From positions 41,885 through 105,884 of the forward strand of contig NZ_JACJVO010000022.1 in NCBI RefSeq assembly GCF_014212055.1: a DNA stretch of 64,000 bases, read 5' to 3'. The DNA comes from Cohnella zeiphila (lineage in GTDB: Bacteria; Bacillota; Bacilli; Paenibacillales; Paenibacillaceae). The notes under the pieces were generated by a model, which searched no databases, was not told where the DNA came from, and saw only the letters and a list, made by a program, of their open reading frames with translations. Below, piece after piece: positions 8,841 to 17,300 of the stretch (position 1 is the first letter of the stretch; each line of letters opens with the position of its first letter). Position numbers and translations under genes: made by a program.

Positions 8841-9995
8841 ATGACGATGGCGAGGAAAAAAATAGCCGTGCTCGGCAGCACCGGCTCGATCGGCACCCAG
8901 ACGCTGGACGTCGTGGCCCGGGACCCCGAAGCTTACGAGGTGGTCGCTCTGGCTGCCGGCACACGCACGGATGAGCTTCTGGAGCAGGCGCTGAGGTTCA
9001 AGCCGCAAATCGTGTCGGTCGCGACCCGGGAGCTTGCGGACAAGCTATCCGGCGAGCTTCCGGCCGGCATTCGCGTCGTCTGCGGCGATGAAGGGCTCAT
9101 CGAAGCCGCGGCCGGAGCGGGAGCCGACACGGTCGTTTGCGCGCTGATGGGCAGCATAGGCCTGGCCTCCACGATGGCCGCGATAGAAGCCGGGGCTGCC
9201 ATCGCCTTGGCGAACAAGGAGACGCTCGTGTCGGCCGGGCATCTGGTCATGAAGCTGGCAGCCGAGCGTGGCGTTCCGATCATTCCCGTCGACAGCGAGC
9301 ATTCGGCGATCTACCAATGCTTGAACGGCGAGGACCGCAAAGCGGTCAAACGCCTCATCGTGACCGCTTCCGGCGGCAGCTTCCGCGACCGGACGCGAGA
9401 TCGGCTGAAAGACGTTACGGTGGAGGACGCGCTGAAGCATCCGAACTGGTCGATGGGCGCGAAGATCACGATCGACTCCGCCACGATGGTGAACAAAGGG
9501 CTGGAAGTAATCGAAGCGCATTGGCTGTTCGGGCTGCCGTACGAGCAGATCGACGTGCTGCTGCATCCGGAGAGCATCGTCCACTCGATGGTCGAGTTTA
9601 CGGACACAAGCGTCATCGCCCAGCTCGGCAACCCGGACATGCGGGTGCCGATCCAGTACGCGCTCACGTACCCGCACCGGCATTCGTCTCCGGCAGCGCC
9701 GCTCGATCTGGTCAAAGCAGGGGCGCTTCATTTCCGCGAGATGGATCTGGAACGCTTTCCTTGCCTTCGGCTTGCTTACGAGGCCGGCCGAACGGGCGGA
9801 ACCGCGCCGACGGTATTCAACGCGGCCAACGAAGCGGCGGTAGCCAGGTTCCTGAAGGGCGAACTGCCGTTTCTGGCGATCGAGTCCGTCATCGAACAGG
9901 TGCTCGGGAAGCATCGCGCTCTGCCGCAGCCCGAGCTGGACGCGATCCTTGATGCGGACCGCTGGGCGAGGCGCGAGGCGGCATCCCTTTTTTGA
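8841..9995 (+). CDS. dxr: 1-deoxy-D-xylulose-5-phosphate reductoisomerase
   Basis: Second enzyme of the MEP isoprenoid pathway (DXP to MEP, NADPH- and metal-dependent). 384 residues. Motifs: nucleotide-binding GSTGSIGTQTLDV, LANKETLVSAG, metal/substrate site PVDSEHSAIYQCL, the flexible loop TASGGSFRD, and MGAKITIDSATMVNKGLE. Two ATGs, at 8841 and 8847, both follow GGAGG; either is possible. It lies between cdsA and rseP as in other Firmicutes. Confidence 0.97.
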   Translation: MTMARKKIAVLGSTGSIGTQTLDVVARDPEAYEVVALAAGTRTDELLEQALRFKPQIVSVATRELADKLSGELPAGIRVVCGDEGLIEAAAGAGADTVVCALMGSIGLASTMAAIEAGAAIALANKETLVSAGHLVMKLAAERGVPIIPVDSEHSAIYQCLNGEDRKAVKRLIVTASGGSFRDRTRDRLKDVTVEDALKHPNWSMGAKITIDSATMVNKGLEVIEAHWLFGLPYEQIDVLLHPESIVHSMVEFTDTSVIAQLGNPDMRVPIQYALTYPHRHSSPAAPLDLVKAGALHFREMDLERFPCLRLAYEAGRTGGTAPTVFNAANEAAVARFLKGELPFLAIESVIEQVLGKHRALPQPELDAILDADRWARREAASLF

Positions 9996-10075
9996 ATTTC
10001 GGGACACCTCACGAGTATCAAAGTAAGCTTCGAAGATAAGCTAATGCAACAATCTTCCTCCCCTTCCGTATTCTC

Positions 10076-10105
10076 TTGTAACGGCTCGGAGAATAATGTT
10101 AATCT
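10076..10105 (+). promoter_or_regulatory. possible promoter before rseP
   Basis: TTGTAA (10076-10081), 18-bp spacer, TAATCT (10100-10105), in the 137-bp gap between dxr and rseP. The -35 and -10 boxes are only partial matches. Confidence 0.45.
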
Positions 10106-10141
10106 AAGGACAGCCGTCAGAGGCAACGGGGGTTGGTAAAC

Positions 10142-11404
10142 ATGCAAATGGTTCAAGTCGTCTTTTTGACGGTTTTGGTATTCTTCGTGCTCGTCACGAT
10201 TCATGAATTCGGCCACTACTTCTTTGCCCGCCGGGCAGGCATTCTCGTGCGGGAGTTCGCCATCGGCTTCGGACCGAAGCTGTTCTCGATCAAGCGCGGA
10301 GAGACTCGCTACACGCTCCGCTTGCTGCCCGCGGGCGGGTTCGTGAGGATGGCCGGCGAAGATCCGGAAGTGGTGGAAGTCCAGCCGGGACAGACGATCG
10401 GCGTCCGTGTGAAGGACGGGCAGGCGGTCCGGCTGTTCCTCGATCGGCTGGACGAGCGTTCCAACATCGTGCGCGGCGAAGTCAAATCGCTCGATCTGGA
10501 ACGCGAGCTGTTCGTGACGCTTGACGTGGACGGAGACATCGAGCGCTACGACGTTCATCCTCAGGCGCTCATCATTTCCAGAGGGCAGGAGACGCAAATC
10601 GCGCCGATCGATCGGCAGTTCGGCGGCGTCTCGACCGGCAAGCGCGCGATGGCGATCTTCGCCGGCCCGATGATGAATTTCATTCTTGCGTTCGTGCTCT
10701 TCATCGCCTACATCCAGATGGCCGGAGTTCCCGTGGAGAACTCGTCCAAAGTGTTCGTCAGCGGCACGGAATCCGGTATGCCGGCGGCGCAAGCCGGGCT
10801 GCACAAGGGCGACTGGGTGAAGCTGGTCAACGGGGAAGAAGTCGGCGGCGACAGCAGCGTGCTCGTCGGCAAGATCCAGGCGTCCGCCGGCAAGCCGATG
10901 AAGTGGACGGTCGTCCGCGACGGCAAGGAGATGACGATCAACGTGACGCCGGACGCGTCAACGGGCAAGGTCGGCCTCTATTTGAGTCCGGAGATGCGCA
11001 AGCCCGGGTTCGGGGAAACGTTCAAGTTCGCCGGCACGTCGATGGTGGACACGACGAAGAACATTTTCGAGGGGTTCCGCAAGCTCATCTTCGGTCAATT
11101 CAAGCTGGACGATCTCGGAGGACCGGTCCGAACCGCTCAGGTGACCGGGGAGATCGCCAAGCAGGGACTTCCGCAGCTGACGTTCTGGGCTTCGATCTTA
11201 AGTCTCTATCTCGGCATCTTTAACCTGTTGCCGATACCGGCGCTCGACGGAAGCCGGCTCATCTTCATCGGGCTGGAAGCCGTCCGGGGCAAGCCGGTCG
11301 ATCCGAACCGGGAAAGCATGGTTCACTTTATCGGGTTCGCGATGCTCATGCTGCTCATGGTCGTCGTGACGTACAACGATATTTTACGATTGGTCAAAAA
11401 TTAA
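10142..11404 (+). CDS. rseP: site-2 intramembrane zinc metalloprotease RseP/RasP
   Basis: Membrane-embedded M50 protease that cleaves anti-sigma factors and signal-peptide remnants. 420 residues. The zinc motif HEFGH (in VTIHEFGHYFFARRAG) is in the first helix, followed by GFVRMAGEDP, a central PDZ domain (AGLHKGDWVKLVNGEE), and the C-terminal LLPIPALDGSRL with the third zinc ligand Asp. The ATG at 10142 follows ACGGGGGTTGG; an in-frame TTG lies 9 bp upstream. A plausible partner for this protease is the anti-sigma-like protein at 34.2 kb (inference only). Confidence 0.96.
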   Translation: MQMVQVVFLTVLVFFVLVTIHEFGHYFFARRAGILVREFAIGFGPKLFSIKRGETRYTLRLLPAGGFVRMAGEDPEVVEVQPGQTIGVRVKDGQAVRLFLDRLDERSNIVRGEVKSLDLERELFVTLDVDGDIERYDVHPQALIISRGQETQIAPIDRQFGGVSTGKRAMAIFAGPMMNFILAFVLFIAYIQMAGVPVENSSKVFVSGTESGMPAAQAGLHKGDWVKLVNGEEVGGDSSVLVGKIQASAGKPMKWTVVRDGKEMTINVTPDASTGKVGLYLSPEMRKPGFGETFKFAGTSMVDTTKNIFEGFRKLIFGQFKLDDLGGPVRTAQVTGEIAKQGLPQLTFWASILSLYLGIFNLLPIPALDGSRLIFIGLEAVRGKPVDPNRESMVHFIGFAMLMLLMVVVTYNDILRLVKN

Positions 11405-11433
11405 GCCGTTGTCAGGGGTAGGGGAAAAAGGCC

Positions 11434-12882
11434 ATGTCGAAGGAAAAAGGGTTTGTCACCGAAATCACGCCGCAAGGGGAAGATTTCTCCCGCTGGTATA
11501 TCGACGTTATTAAAAAAGCCGAGCTGATGGACTACTCGCCGGTGCGAGGCTGCATCGTATTCCGGCCGGAAGGCTACGAGCTGTGGGAGAACATCCAGCG
11601 CGGTCTGGACGGCCGGTTCAAGGATACGGGCCATCGCAACGCCTATTTTCCGCTGTTCATCCCGGAGAGCTTCTTCCAGAAAGAGAAAGAGCACGTCGAA
11701 GGCTTCAATCCCGAGCTTCCTTGGGTAACCGAGGCGGGAGGGGAGAAGCTGGAAGAGCGGCTGGCGATCCGGCCGACGTCGGAGACGATGATCGGGCATA
11801 TGTACGCCAAGTGGATCAACTCTTATCGCGATCTGCCGGTGCTGATCAACCAGTGGGCGAACGTCGTCCGCTGGGAGAAGCGGACGCTTCCGTTCCTGCG
11901 CACGAGCGAATTCCTATGGCAGGAAGGCCACACGGCGCATGAGAACGAGGAAGACGCCCGCAAGGAAACGATGACGATGCTGGACGTCTACACCGACTTC
12001 GTGGAGAACGAGCTGGCCATTCCGGTCATCAAAGGCGAGAAGACGCCGTCCGAGCGGTTCGCCGGCGCGGTCGACACGTATTCGATCGAAGCGATGATGA
12101 AGGACGGCCGCGCCGTGCAGGCCGGCACTTCTCACTACCTCGGCACGAAGTTCGCGGTGGCGTTCGACATCAAGTACCTGAGCCGGGAAAATACGCAGGA
12201 ATATTGCCACACCACTTCGTGGGGCGTCAGCACGCGGCTGATCGGCGCCTTGATCATGGTTCACGGGGACGACCGCGGCCTCGTCATGCCGCCGAAGGTC
12301 GCGCCGACGCAGGTGATCATGATTCCGATCGGTCCGCCGAAGACGCGCGAGCAGGTGATCGCGAAGACGGACGAGCTGTTCGCGCAATTGAAGGCGGCGG
12401 GCGTTCGCGTTCGCGTCGACGACCGGTCCGACTTGTCGCCGGGCTGGAAGTTCAACGAATACGAGATGCGCGGCGTTCCGGTCCGGCTGGAGCTCGGACC
12501 CCGCGATCTGGAGAACGGCGTCTGCGTGCTCGTCTCCCGCGTCAGCGGCGAGAAGAAGCAGGTGCCGCTCGACAACCTGGTCGCCGAAGTGCAAGCGATG
12601 CTGGATAACGTCCATCGCGAAATGTACGAGCGGGCGCTGCAGTTCCGTCAGGAGCATACGTTCTCGGTGGAGACGCTGGACGAGCTGAGAAGCTCGCTCG
12701 AAGAGAAGCGCGGGTTCGCGCTGGCCGGCTGGTGCGGTTCCGAAGCCTGCGAGAAGCAGGTGAAGGACGAGACCGGGGCGACGAGCCGCAACATCCCGTT
12801 CGAGCCGGCGGAAACCAAGACGAAGTGCCTCGTCTGCGGCGACGCCGCGAAGCACACGGTCGTATTCGCCCGGGCGTATTGA
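11434..12882 (+). CDS. proS: prolyl-tRNA synthetase, short archaeal/eukaryotic-like type
   Basis: Class II aminoacyl-tRNA synthetase charging tRNA-Pro. 482 residues, without the large editing insertion of the usual bacterial enzyme (about 560-570 residues). The N-terminus (VTEITPQGEDFSRWYIDVI), the motif 2 region (TLPFLRTSEFLWQEGHTAH) and the extra C-terminal zinc-like domain (WCGSEACEKQV and CLVCGDAAKH) are those of the eukaryote/archaea-type ProS found in some bacteria. It occupies the canonical rseP-proS-polC place. RBS GGGGAAAAAGG. Confidence 0.95.
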   Translation: MSKEKGFVTEITPQGEDFSRWYIDVIKKAELMDYSPVRGCIVFRPEGYELWENIQRGLDGRFKDTGHRNAYFPLFIPESFFQKEKEHVEGFNPELPWVTEAGGEKLEERLAIRPTSETMIGHMYAKWINSYRDLPVLINQWANVVRWEKRTLPFLRTSEFLWQEGHTAHENEEDARKETMTMLDVYTDFVENELAIPVIKGEKTPSERFAGAVDTYSIEAMMKDGRAVQAGTSHYLGTKFAVAFDIKYLSRENTQEYCHTTSWGVSTRLIGALIMVHGDDRGLVMPPKVAPTQVIMIPIGPPKTREQVIAKTDELFAQLKAAGVRVRVDDRSDLSPGWKFNEYEMRGVPVRLELGPRDLENGVCVLVSRVSGEKKQVPLDNLVAEVQAMLDNVHREMYERALQFRQEHTFSVETLDELRSSLEEKRGFALAGWCGSEACEKQVKDETGATSRNIPFEPAETKTKCLVCGDAAKHTVVFARAY

Positions 12883-12897
12883 TTGGAAAGCATCGAC

Positions 12898-12929
12898 GAA
12901 CTGCTGCAGACTGCGGCAGTTCTTTTTTT
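12898..12929 (+). terminator. terminator after proS
   Basis: GAACTGC stem paired with GCAGTTC around TGCAGACTGCG, followed by TTTTTTT. A diverged member of the G-rich repeat family begins 24 bp downstream. Confidence 0.9.
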
Positions 12930-12952
12930 GCAATTAAGAATTTATAGGTTCT

Positions 12953-13012
12953 GGGGTCCCCGCAAAGTACCTGAGCAAGCATCGAAGCCAAGCCCCGCTT
13001 TGTGAGGGGGAC
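12953..13012 (+). repeat. diverged relative of the G-rich hairpin repeat
   Basis: GGGGTCCCC is followed by GCAAAGTAC, ATCGAAGC and then CTTTGTGAGGGGG. The outer parts form an imperfect inverted repeat (CCCCGCAAAG against CTTTGTGAGGGG). The order GGGG..CCCC, CAAAGTA, TCGAAG, CTTTG.GGGGG parallels the repeat unit at 30.3, 33.5, 43.0 and 63.9 kb, and it also follows a terminator. It could be an ancestral copy or a separate, related family. Confidence 0.5.
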
Positions 13013-13046
13013 ATAACGTTGCGGGATCCGCGAAGGAGGTTGCTCG

Positions 13047-14165
13047 ATGGAAACGAGGATGATTGCTTATCGAAGGCTGAATCATCAGCGGATTGCCCCG
13101 GCGGCCAGGCTCGAGGAGCCGGAAGAGGTCGTCCGGCATTTGGGGGCCGTGCAAGCGCAGGATTACCATCAGGCGATGTGGGCCATCGGTTCGCGTACGC
13201 AGGGAGCGACGCTTGCCGACGTCGAACGGGCGATCGAAGAAGGGAGGATCGTACTCTCCTGGCCGATGCGCGGCACGATTCACGCCGTGCCATCGGAGGA
13301 GCTGCGGTTGCTGCTGAAGCTGTCCGCGTCGCGCAGGCTGACGCAGGACAAGCGCCGGATGGAGCAGCTCGAGTTGACGGATGCGATCGTCGAACGGTGC
13401 GGCCTCCTGATGGAGAACGCCCTTCGCGGAGGCGGCAGAATTACCCGTGACGCCCTCATGCAGCTGTTCGAAGCCGAAGGCGTTCGGACGGACGGGCAGC
13501 GCGGCTATCATATCATCTGGCGCTTGGCGCAATCCGGCCGCATCTGCCTTGGACCGAAGGACGGCAAGCGGCAGACGTTCGTGCTGGCGGAGGAATGGCT
13601 CCCTGCCGATGCGGGCGAATGGGACAGAAGCGAAGCTTTGGGTCGGCTGGCCGTTCGGTTTTTCGCCGGGCACGGGCCGGCAACGGTTCAGGATCTGGCT
13701 TGGTGGGCCGGCCTTACCTTGACGGAAGCGCGGGAAGCGGCGGAAGCCGCGGCGGGCGAATTGACGCTCCTGCGGGTCGGAGACCGTGAGTATTGGGAAG
13801 CGGGCGGTCTTCCCGGAGAGAGCGGAACGGCCGAGGAGGAGGATTCCGGCTCTTCCGTCTTCTTGCTGGCCGGCTTCGACGAGATGCTGCTCGGCTACCG
13901 GGACCGCGAGGCCGTGCTTCCGGACGAAGTCGCTCCTTACGTCGCGCCCGGCAACAACGGAATTTTCATGCCGACGGTCGCGATCGGCGGACGCATCGCC
14001 GGGATTTGGAAGCGGACGGTGAAGCCCAAGCGAATCGACGTCGAGTTCAAGCTGTCGGTTCCTCAAGCCGAATGGGAAGAATTGCTCGTTCGCGAAGCCC
14101 GGCGGTATTGCGATTTCATGGGATTGCCGCTCGGGGAAGCGACATTTCGGGCGCTCGGCGAGTAG
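13047..14165 (+). CDS. winged-helix DNA-binding domain protein (HTH_42, YcaQ/AlkX-like)
   Basis: 372 residues of the winged-helix DNA-binding family related to YcaQ/AlkX (COG3214 type). The N-terminal segment (HLGAVQAQDYHQAMWAIGSR) and the central ILSWPMRGTIH-like sequence (VLSWPMRGTIHAVPSEEL) are diagnostic, as is the C-terminal LLAGFDEMLLGYRDR. Some relatives are DNA glycosylases acting on crosslinks; members of this subgroup are mostly uncharacterised. ATG at 13047 after GAAGGAGG. It stands alone between the proS terminator and the polC promoter. Confidence 0.85.
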   Translation: METRMIAYRRLNHQRIAPAARLEEPEEVVRHLGAVQAQDYHQAMWAIGSRTQGATLADVERAIEEGRIVLSWPMRGTIHAVPSEELRLLLKLSASRRLTQDKRRMEQLELTDAIVERCGLLMENALRGGGRITRDALMQLFEAEGVRTDGQRGYHIIWRLAQSGRICLGPKDGKRQTFVLAEEWLPADAGEWDRSEALGRLAVRFFAGHGPATVQDLAWWAGLTLTEAREAAEAAAGELTLLRVGDREYWEAGGLPGESGTAEEEDSGSSVFLLAGFDEMLLGYRDREAVLPDEVAPYVAPGNNGIFMPTVAIGGRIAGIWKRTVKPKRIDVEFKLSVPQAEWEELLVREARRYCDFMGLPLGEATFRALGE

Positions 14166-14194
14166 AGACCGCCTCGTTTGTCGATCTCTGTCTA

Positions 14195-14223
14195 TTGATG
14201 GCCGCCCGTAGAAAAGGTAGAAT
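14195..14223 (+). promoter_or_regulatory. sigma-A promoter for polC
   Basis: TTGATG (14195-14200), 17-bp spacer, TAGAAT (14218-14223). The leader before polC is about 145 nt. It includes an AGCTTCTTCGGAGGCT-type short inverted repeat near 14300, with no obvious terminator. Confidence 0.7.
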
Positions 14224-14376
14224 AGCTAATAGCGTACGGATGGCGATTGTCGGCCGCGCCCGCCTGATGCGGGCGAACCCGGCTTCGCTTACTTTAAGCT
14301 TCTTCGGAGGCTTCTTGTTTTTTATTGGGCTTGGAAAAGGACGCGACATGATTTTCTGAGCTAAGGAGGAACGGGC

Positions 14377-17300
14377 ATGCAACCGAATACGGACCAAAGG
14401 CGCCGGTTCGAGCTGCTGCTGCAGCAGGCCGGCGTGTCGGCGGAATGGATCGAATCTTACTTTCGCGACGGATACATAGAGAAGGTAGAGGTACATAAGG
14501 GCAAGAAGGAATGGCATTTCCACTTGGTCAAAAGCGGGCTGTTGCCCGCGAACGTATATGCGGATTTTTGCGAACGAGTTCGGGCGAAGCTGGGGCATCT
14601 GGCCGGCATCAACATCACGCTTCGTTACGAGGACGGCATCGCGACGGATGCGGTGCTCGCGGAATACTGGAAAGTGTTCGTCGAGTGGATGCAGGCCGAG
14701 TTCGCGTCCGTGAACGGCTGGCTGGCGAAGGCGCGGATGGAGGCCGAGGGCGACACGGCGACGCTGACGATGCTGGATGCGATGGGGCTGGAGATGGCCC
14801 GGCGCAAAAACGTCGACGCGCACGCGGCCGCTTTTTTCGAGCGGCGCTTCGGCCGCGCGTGCCGAATCAAGCTGGCGGTCGGCGAAACCCGCCAGGAAGC
14901 GTACGACGAGTTCGCGCAAAAAATTCAGCAGGAAGAGACGGAAGCGATCCAGCAGATCATGGCCAGCGCGCGGGAGGAAGCCGCTCCGGCGGCGACCGGC
15001 GACGCGCCGCAGGTTTTGCAGCACGGCTACGAGATCAAGGAGGATCCGGTCCCGCTTCAGGATATTAGGGAAGAAGAGAAGAAGATTACGGTTCACGGAA
15101 CGATTTTCGGTCTCGAAGTGAAGGAGCTGCGCAGCGGCAGCACGCTGTTCCAGTTTTATCTGACCGACTTTACCGACTCGATCTCGGTCAAGATGTTCGC
15201 CAAAACCAAAGATGACGTCAAGACGCTCAGTCTGCTCGCCAACGGCAAGTGGATCAAGGCGCGCGGGCGCGTCGAGTACGACCGTTTCCTTAACCCGCCC
15301 GAGCTCGTCCTCATGCCGAGCGACGTGCGCGAGATCCAGCCCCGGCCGCCGCGCAAGGACGAAGCGGAGGAGAAAAGGGTCGAGTTCCATCTTCATACGA
15401 CGATGAGCACGATGGATGCGGTCACGCCGGTCGACGTCTACGTGAAGACGGCGGCGAAGTGGGGCCACAAGGCGATCGCCATCACCGACCATGCCAACGT
15501 GCAGTGCTATCCGGACGCCGCAAAGGCCGGCAAAAAGAACGGGATCAAAATTTTGTACGGCGTCGAAGCAAACGTCGTGAACGACGCGGTGCCGATGGTG
15601 CTGAATCCGAGAGAGCAGCGCCTCGACGAAGCGACTTACGTCGTGTTCGATATCGAGACCACCGGCTTGTCGGTCACCGCCAACAAAATCATCGAGCTCG
15701 CGTGCGTGAAGATGAATAACGGCCAGGAGATCGCCCGATTCGCGACGTTCATCAACCCGCATGAACCGATCCCGTACAATATCCAGCAGCTCACCAACAT
15801 CAACGACGAGATGGTAAAGGACGCGCCGGAGCTGGAACCGAAGCTGCATGAGTTTCTGGCATTCATCGATGACGCCGTGCTGGTCGCCCACAACGCGCGG
15901 TTCGATATCGGCTTTATGCAGGAAGCCTGCAAGCAGCATGGGCTGCCGCCGATTCCGAATCCGGTGCTCGATACGCTGGAGCTGGCGCGATTCCTTCATC
16001 CGACGATGAAAAACCACCGGCTCAATACGCTGGCCGATCTGTACAAAGTCAGCCTTGAGAGCCATCACCGGGCAATCGACGACACGATCGCGCTCGGCGG
16101 CATCCTAAACGGGCTGATCAAGGATTCGGTCGCCCGCGGCGTCACGCAGCTGGACCGGCTCAATTCGGTCAACGTGAACAGCTGGAAGACGACGCGCCCA
16201 TTCCACTGCGGCATCTATGCGTTGAACGCGGCGGGCAAGAAAAACTTGTTCAAGCTGATCTCGCTGTCGCACACCGATTATTTTCACCGAGTCGCCTGCA
16301 TTCCGCGAAGCAAGCTGGTTGAAATGCGCGAAGGGCTGCTCGTCATCTCCGGTTGCGAAAGAGGCGAGCTGTACGAGACGGTGCTCAACAAGTCCGAGGA
16401 GGAAGCGGAGGAAGTCGCGGCGTTCTACGACGTGCTGGAGATTCAGCCGCTCGACTTCTACATGCATCTGCTCGACAAAGGGCTGGTCGGCAGCCGCGCC
16501 GAGCTCGAAGAGGCGCTGCGAAAGATCGTCCGGATCGGTCAGAAGACGGGAAAACCGGTGATCGCTACCGGCAACGTGCACTACCTGGAGCCGCGCGACA
16601 AGCTGTTCCGCGACATTACGATCCACGGCATCACCGGCTTCAGCCCGTTGAAGGACCAGCGCAAGCCGGACGCGCATTTCCGTACGACGACGGAGATGCT
16701 GGAGGCATTCGCTTTTCTGGGCAAAGAGAAAGCGCACGAAGTCGTCGTCAAGAACCCGAACGAGCTGGCCGACCGGTTCGAGGAGTATCCGCTGTTCCCG
16801 GACGAGCTGTACACGCCGATTATGGAAGGGGCGGACGACGAGATTCGCAATACGTGCTACGAGACGGCCAAGTCGATGTACGGCGAGCCGCTGCCGGACG
16901 TCATCGTCCAACGTCTGGAGAAGGAACTCGTGCCGATTATCAAATATGGCTTCTCGGCCAACTATCTGATCTCGGAGCGGCTCGTGAAGAAGTCCAACAG
17001 CGACGGCTACCTGGTCGGTTCGCGGGGTTCGGTCGGCTCGTCGGTCGTCGCGACGTTCCTCGGCATCTCAGAGGTCAATCCGCTTCCGGCGCACTACTTG
17101 TGCCGCGTTCCGGAATGCAAGCACAGCGAATGGATTCTCGACGGCAGCGTGCCCAGCGGCTTCGACTTGCCGGACAAGCCGTGTCCGAAGTGCGGCCAGA
17201 CGATGAAAGGCGAAGGGCAGGACATTCCGTTCGAGACGTTCCTCGGGTTCAAGGGCGACAAGGTTCCCGATATCGACCTCAACTTTTCCGGCGAATACCA

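Noticed and set aside
14116..16068. 650-aa minus-strand open frame opposite polC
   Set aside because: Antisense of the PolC N-terminus, which has unambiguous OB, PHP and exonuclease motifs on the plus strand.
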